NCBI GenBank assembly: GCA_028866155.1
Contig: JAGWIT010000001.1
Coordinates: forward strand, 1 to 64,000
DNA from: Patescibacteria group bacterium
Lineage (GTDB): Bacteria; Patescibacteriota; Minisyncoccia; Phycocordibacterales; SBAW01
Reading direction: 5' to 3'
DNA length: 64,000 nt
How positions within the stretch are numbered: the stretch's first letter is position 1; each line of letters starts with the position of its first letter. Shown piece after piece: positions 61,144 through 64,000 of this stretch. The notes under the pieces were generated by a model that did no database searches, had not been told where the DNA came from, and saw only the letters and a list, made by a program, of their open reading frames with translations. Both the position numbers and the translations under genes were made by a program.

Positions 61144-61551
61144 CTATTCTTCAACTATAGTGTTGCGGGAGCGATGAATCAACTTCTTTTTGTGGTCGGC
61201 AACCTCGCGCAAAAATGCGGACGCTTCGCCGGGCTCCCGCGGCGGCCCGGTCTTCTCGCGCACGGTGTGGAGTACCTTCTCAAGGGTGCGCTCGAACCAC
61301 AGCACGCTCTGCGCCACAAAACGGTGAGCTAAAACGCGCAAGGTCTGTCCGGCGCGTGCAAGCTGCTCGCGCACGAGCGCGGGGATGATCTTCCCGGCCC
61401 ACAGGAGCGTCCGCGAAACAAACGTCCCGACCAGGGGGCGCACCCCCGACAGCACCACGCGGCCGGTCGCGAGCTCGTAGCGCTTGAGCCAGAGCATGGC
61501 GACCATGCCGGCTATTGAGAGCGCGAGCAGAACGGTGAAGAAAAGCACCAT
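61144..61551 (-). CDS. 135-aa membrane protein upstream of tRNA-Thr
   Basis: One TM (about 2-20) followed by an amphipathic, Arg-rich helical region (FVSRTLLWAGKIIPALVREQ, LRVLAHRFVAQSVLWFERTLEKVL) and a charged tail. No family recognised. TATACT (61563-61558) ends 6 nt before the ATG. The stop TAG abuts the tRNA-Thr 5' end. Confidence 0.7.
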   Translation of the reverse strand: MVLFFTVLLALSIAGMVAMLWLKRYELATGRVVLSGVRPLVGTFVSRTLLWAGKIIPALVREQLARAGQTLRVLAHRFVAQSVLWFERTLEKVLHTVREKTGPPREPGEASAFLREVADHKKKLIHRSRNTIVEE

Positions 61552-61565
61552 AGCGCAAGTATATC

Positions 61566-62018
61566 TTATTTGACGGCAAAAACGGAGAAGTCGGTTACTT
61601 CGATGCGTTCGCCGAACTTTTGCACCGCGCCGGAGAGAAGATCGCCTATGGTTTTGCCGGGGTCTTTGATGAACTGCTGCTGCATCAACTCTTCTTTATT
61701 TGCCGGGCGCATGGCCGAGGCATGCATCGCAATGTCGCGCGCCAGGCTCGCAAACTCCTCATTTTTTGAGACGAAATCGGTCTCGCACATAAGCAGCAGC
61801 ATGGCGCCCACTTGCGCGCCCGCATGCACGTATGCCGCGACCGTGCCGGCGCCCAACTCGCGGCCGGCTTTTTTAGCGGCAGAGACCAAAGAGCGTTCTT
61901 TTAATATCTCAAGCGCGCGGGTCTCATCGCCCTCGGCCTCGGTCAGCGCTTTTTTGCACTCCATGACGGAGACGCCCGTCTTGTCCCTTAATTGTTTAAC
62001 TTGTTCACTCGTTATCAT
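61566..62018 (-). CDS. tsf: Elongation factor Ts, short form
   Basis: Guanine-nucleotide exchange factor for EF-Tu. 150 aa against about 200-280: the UBA-like N-terminus (VKQLRDKTGVSVMECKKAL) and core with CETDFVSKNEEF are present, but the second half is minimal. It starts 1 nt after the rpsB stop, the conserved rpsB-tsf arrangement. Confidence 0.94.
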   Translation of the reverse strand: MITSEQVKQLRDKTGVSVMECKKALTEAEGDETRALEILKERSLVSAAKKAGRELGAGTVAAYVHAGAQVGAMLLLMCETDFVSKNEEFASLARDIAMHASAMRPANKEELMQQQFIKDPGKTIGDLLSGAVQKFGERIEVTDFSVFAVK

Positions 62019-62019
62019 T

Positions 62020-62769
62020 TTAATGAACCGGTGCTGCCTCCGGCGCGGCGGCTGCGGTTGCCGGCACAGCGCCAAGATTGTCGGCATAGCTTCTCGCCGC
62101 TTCGTCGAGCACATAGGTGATGACCTGGACTGAGGCGTCATTGGCGGGGATGGGGTAGGTCACGAGCGAGCGGTCGCAATCGGAGTTCATGAGCGCGACC
62201 ACGGGAATGTTGAGCTGGCGCGCTTCGGCAACGGCGCCGCTCTCCTGCCGCGGATCGACGATGAACAAAACGTCGGGCACGCGCGCCATGCCTTTGAGGC
62301 CGCCGAACATGCGCTCAAGTTCCTGCGCCTCTCGGTCGATGAGCAGACGCTCGTGCTTGGTGAACTTGGCTATCTCGCCCGAGGCGTGCATGTCGGATAT
62401 TTCGCTGAGGCGGTTGAGGCGCTTTTTAATTTCGCTAAAATTAGTGAGCGAGCCGCCTATCCAGCGCGACGCGACATAGGGCTGACCTATGCGCTCGGCG
62501 GCGCGCTTGATTGCCTCGCGGGCCTCGGCCTTGCCGCCGATGAATAATATGACCTTGCGCTCTGCGGCCATCTTTTTAATAAACTCGAGTGCGGCCTCCA
62601 GGCACCCGGCGGTTTGCTCCAGGTCAAAAAGCTCGGTGCCGCCTTTGGCGCCGAAGATAAAAGCCGATGTGGATGGATGTCGGCGGCTCTGCGCATAGCC
62701 GAAGTGCGCGCCGACAGAAAACAGCTTGTCTATGACGGTTTTATTGTTGGTTTTAGAATCCATATTCAA
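62020..62769 (-). CDS. rpsB: Ribosomal protein uS2
   Basis: Small-subunit protein, 249 aa. Family motifs GAHFGYAQSRRHPSTSAFIF, DLEQTAGCLEAALEFI, RWIGGSLTNF and IPVVALMNSDCDRSLVTYPIPAND. An Ala/Pro-rich tail ends the protein. A possible promoter TTGCGT, 17 nt, TACATT lies in the 46-bp gap after prfA, and the leader has a small CCCC-GGGG hairpin. A Met two codons in (62763) is an alternative start. Confidence 0.95.
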   Translation of the reverse strand: MNMDSKTNNKTVIDKLFSVGAHFGYAQSRRHPSTSAFIFGAKGGTELFDLEQTAGCLEAALEFIKKMAAERKVILFIGGKAEAREAIKRAAERIGQPYVASRWIGGSLTNFSEIKKRLNRLSEISDMHASGEIAKFTKHERLLIDREAQELERMFGGLKGMARVPDVLFIVDPRQESGAVAEARQLNIPVVALMNSDCDRSLVTYPIPANDASVQVITYVLDEAARSYADNLGAVPATAAAAPEAAPVH

Positions 62770-62815
62770 GAAAAAATGCCCCTCTGGGGACGCTTAGAAT
62801 GTAGCATGGCGGGGC

Positions 62816-63706
62816 TCACGACGCAACCTCCTCTTGTGCCGCTTCAAGCGCATCTAAAACCGGCCCGAGGTTGCCGGCCAAAATGCCCGGCAAATTGTGC
62901 CAGCTCTCTTTGAGCCGGTGGTCGGTCAGGCGGTCTTGCAGGCTGTTGTAGGTGCGGATCTTCTCGCTACGGTCGCCGGTGCCAATTTGACCTTTGCGCA
63001 GTTCGGCGTGTTTTTTTGCCTCCTCTTCTTCCTGCAGGGCCTCGAGCTTGGCCATGAGCACGGCCATCGCGCGCTCGCGGTTGGCGTTCTGCGAGCGCTC
63101 CTCCTGCGAGCGCGCCTCAAGGCCGGTCGGGCGGTGGACCAAACGCACGGCCGTCTCGACCTTGTTGACGTTTTGGCCGCCGGCGCCGCCCGCGCGCGAA
63201 AACTCCATGTCGATGTCGGCCGGATTTAAATCAAATTTGTGTTTTTTGCGGATGGGCAAAATAGCGACCGATGCGGTCGAGGTGTGGATGCGGCCGGATT
63301 TCTCGGTCGCGGGTACGCGCTGTATCCGGTGCACGCCGGTCTCAAAGCGCAGGCGCTTGTAGACGCCGAGGCCCTTTATCTCGAACGCGGCCTCTTTGTA
63401 GCCGCCGAGGTCGGTCTTGCTCTCATACAGCGTGCGGACATGCCATACCTGCTGTGCCGCATAGGCGCGATACATCGTGGCCAATTGCTCGGCAAACAAA
63501 GCCGCCTCTTCGCCGCCGGCGCCCGCGCGCACCTCGAGCACCGCCTCGTTGGGGAATTCTTCGCTCCCCTCTTCTTCTTTCAGAATGGCATCCATTTGGG
63601 TAATGAGCTCCTGCCTATCCGACTCGTTGCTCAAATATTGCAACGTGGCCGCCATGTAGGCGGTCTTGGGGTTGCTTTTGTAGCGGGAGAGGTCCGCCTC
63701 GTTCAT
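62816..63706 (-). CDS. prfA: Peptide chain release factor 1
   Basis: Terminates translation at UAA and UAG. 296 aa against about 360; the N-terminal helical domain is shortened. Codon-recognition motif PAT in RVPATEKSGRIHTS marks RF1 rather than RF2. The catalytic GGQ is in GGAGGQNVNKVETAVRL. It starts 1 bp after the rpmE stop (TAG at 63707-63709), a common pairing. Confidence 0.95.
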   Translation of the reverse strand: MNEADLSRYKSNPKTAYMAATLQYLSNESDRQELITQMDAILKEEEGSEEFPNEAVLEVRAGAGGEEAALFAEQLATMYRAYAAQQVWHVRTLYESKTDLGGYKEAAFEIKGLGVYKRLRFETGVHRIQRVPATEKSGRIHTSTASVAILPIRKKHKFDLNPADIDMEFSRAGGAGGQNVNKVETAVRLVHRPTGLEARSQEERSQNANRERAMAVLMAKLEALQEEEEAKKHAELRKGQIGTGDRSEKIRTYNSLQDRLTDHRLKESWHNLPGILAGNLGPVLDALEAAQEEVAS

Positions 63707-63928
63707 CTACTTTGATTTCTTCTTAGTCGCGGCGGCGCGGCGCGCCTTAAACTTCTCAACACGTCCGGCGGTGTCGAGGATCTTGTCGTTGCCGGTGTAG
63801 AACGGATGGCAGTTGGAGCAGATTTCAACCTCCAATTTTTCTTTAGTAGAGCCAACGGTAAAGACACGCCCGCATGCGCAGGTGACCTTGGCCTCAGGGA
63901 AGTAGGTCGGGTGCATATCCGTTTTCAT
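63707..63928 (-). CDS. rpmE: Ribosomal protein bL31
   Basis: 73 aa from the ATG at 63928 (MKTDMHPTYF). Zinc-type bL31 with CACG and CSNC, HPFYTGNDKILDTAGRVEKF, and a Lys/Arg/Ala tail. A very good promoter, TTGCAC (63963-63958), 17 nt, TATAAT (63940-63935), ends 6 nt before the ATG, so the mRNA is predicted to be leaderless. Confidence 0.95.
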   Translation of the reverse strand: MKTDMHPTYFPEAKVTCACGRVFTVGSTKEKLEVEICSNCHPFYTGNDKILDTAGRVEKFKARRAAATKKKSK

Positions 63929-63934
63929 GGCTGC

Positions 63935-63963
63935 ATTATAGCATCGAAAATTGCGGCGTGCAA
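63935..63963 (-). promoter_or_regulatory. rpmE-prfA promoter
   Basis: TTGCAC, 17-nt spacer, perfect TATAAT, then 6 nt to the ATG: the clearest leaderless-type promoter of the window. Confidence 0.7.
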
Positions 63964-63999
63964 CTAACACTGTCCGTAGTAGAGCGTGTTGGCCTTCAT
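63964..63999 (-). pseudogene. Possible DNA-methyltransferase N-terminal remnant
   Basis: An ATG at 63999 encodes MKANTLYYGQC-stop. MKANTLYYG is the typical start of many site-specific N6/N4 DNA methyltransferases, which continue with a D and a DPPF-containing core. Here a TAG follows two codons later, right at the rpmE promoter. It may be a truncated remnant, chance, or the 3' end of a gene extending past the window. Confidence 0.25.
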
Positions 64000-64000
64000 C

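Noticed and set aside
62816..63706. UGA recoding, as in some CPR lineages
   Set aside because: TGA terminates many genes here, including tight ATGA overlaps, and conserved proteins contain no internal TGA.

Overview
The window looks like a chromosomal segment of an ultra-small Patescibacteria/CPR bacterium, most likely of the Parcubacteria group. This rests on family-level recognition, not a database search. The signs are very dense coding, trimmed housekeeping proteins (ThrRS without TGS and editing domains, PheT without its tRNA-binding domain, an SMC of about 750 aa, short EF-Ts, PheS and RF1), many domain fusions, DUF1360 and Gmad2 proteins, and short palindromes inside conserved genes. 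TGA is used as a normal stop (several ATGA overlaps), so the standard bacterial code applies. There is no CRISPR array, rRNA operon, insertion sequence or prophage. The only tRNA seen is tRNA-Thr(UGU).

Layout. 1-1.7 kb: secreted proteins and a candidate structured small RNA. 1.7-12.8 kb: a surface-polysaccharide locus. Five overlapping minus-strand genes (DUF1616 protein, GT2-GT4 fusion, polysaccharide deacetylase, GT4-GT4 fusion, polytopic membrane protein) converge on a plus-strand flippase fused to an ATP-grasp-like domain, with a membrane-anchored glycosidase divergent from it. 12.8-23 kb: Gmad2 and DUF1360 proteins, ribonucleotide reductase (NrdB has Phe at the radical-Tyr site), truB, hisS, a DEDD exonuclease, a DsbA-like protein and a PD-(D/E)XK nuclease. 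23-34 kb: dnaG, rpoD, an orphan gene, and RNA polymerase beta and beta-prime as one 2292-aa polypeptide. 34-43.7 kb: rpsP-khpA-HD-trmD, rnr, then rpmF-nusB/Nudix-rnc-smc, an orphan Cys/His protein and rnhB. 43.7-48.4 kb: dnaE, a zinc-ribbon mini-gene and thrS. 48.4-54.2 kb: an accessory envelope region (repeat-bearing surface protein, secreted coiled-coil proteins, a sortase, a CARDB-like surface protein). 54.2-64 kb: gyrB, pheST, a membrane GT2, a thioredoxin-like protein, tRNA-Thr, tsf-rpsB and prfA-rpmE.

Gene expression. At fifteen gene starts, mostly housekeeping or core, a -10 hexamer (TATACT, TATAGT, TAGAAT or TATAAT) ends only 5-8 nt before the start codon, which implies leaderless mRNAs. 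About ten small, secreted or orphan genes instead have a clear Shine-Dalgarno, often a TTGACA-type promoter, and a private hairpin terminator. This split, the RpoBC fusion and the other fusions are the most notable things here. No complete new defence or mobile system is visible.
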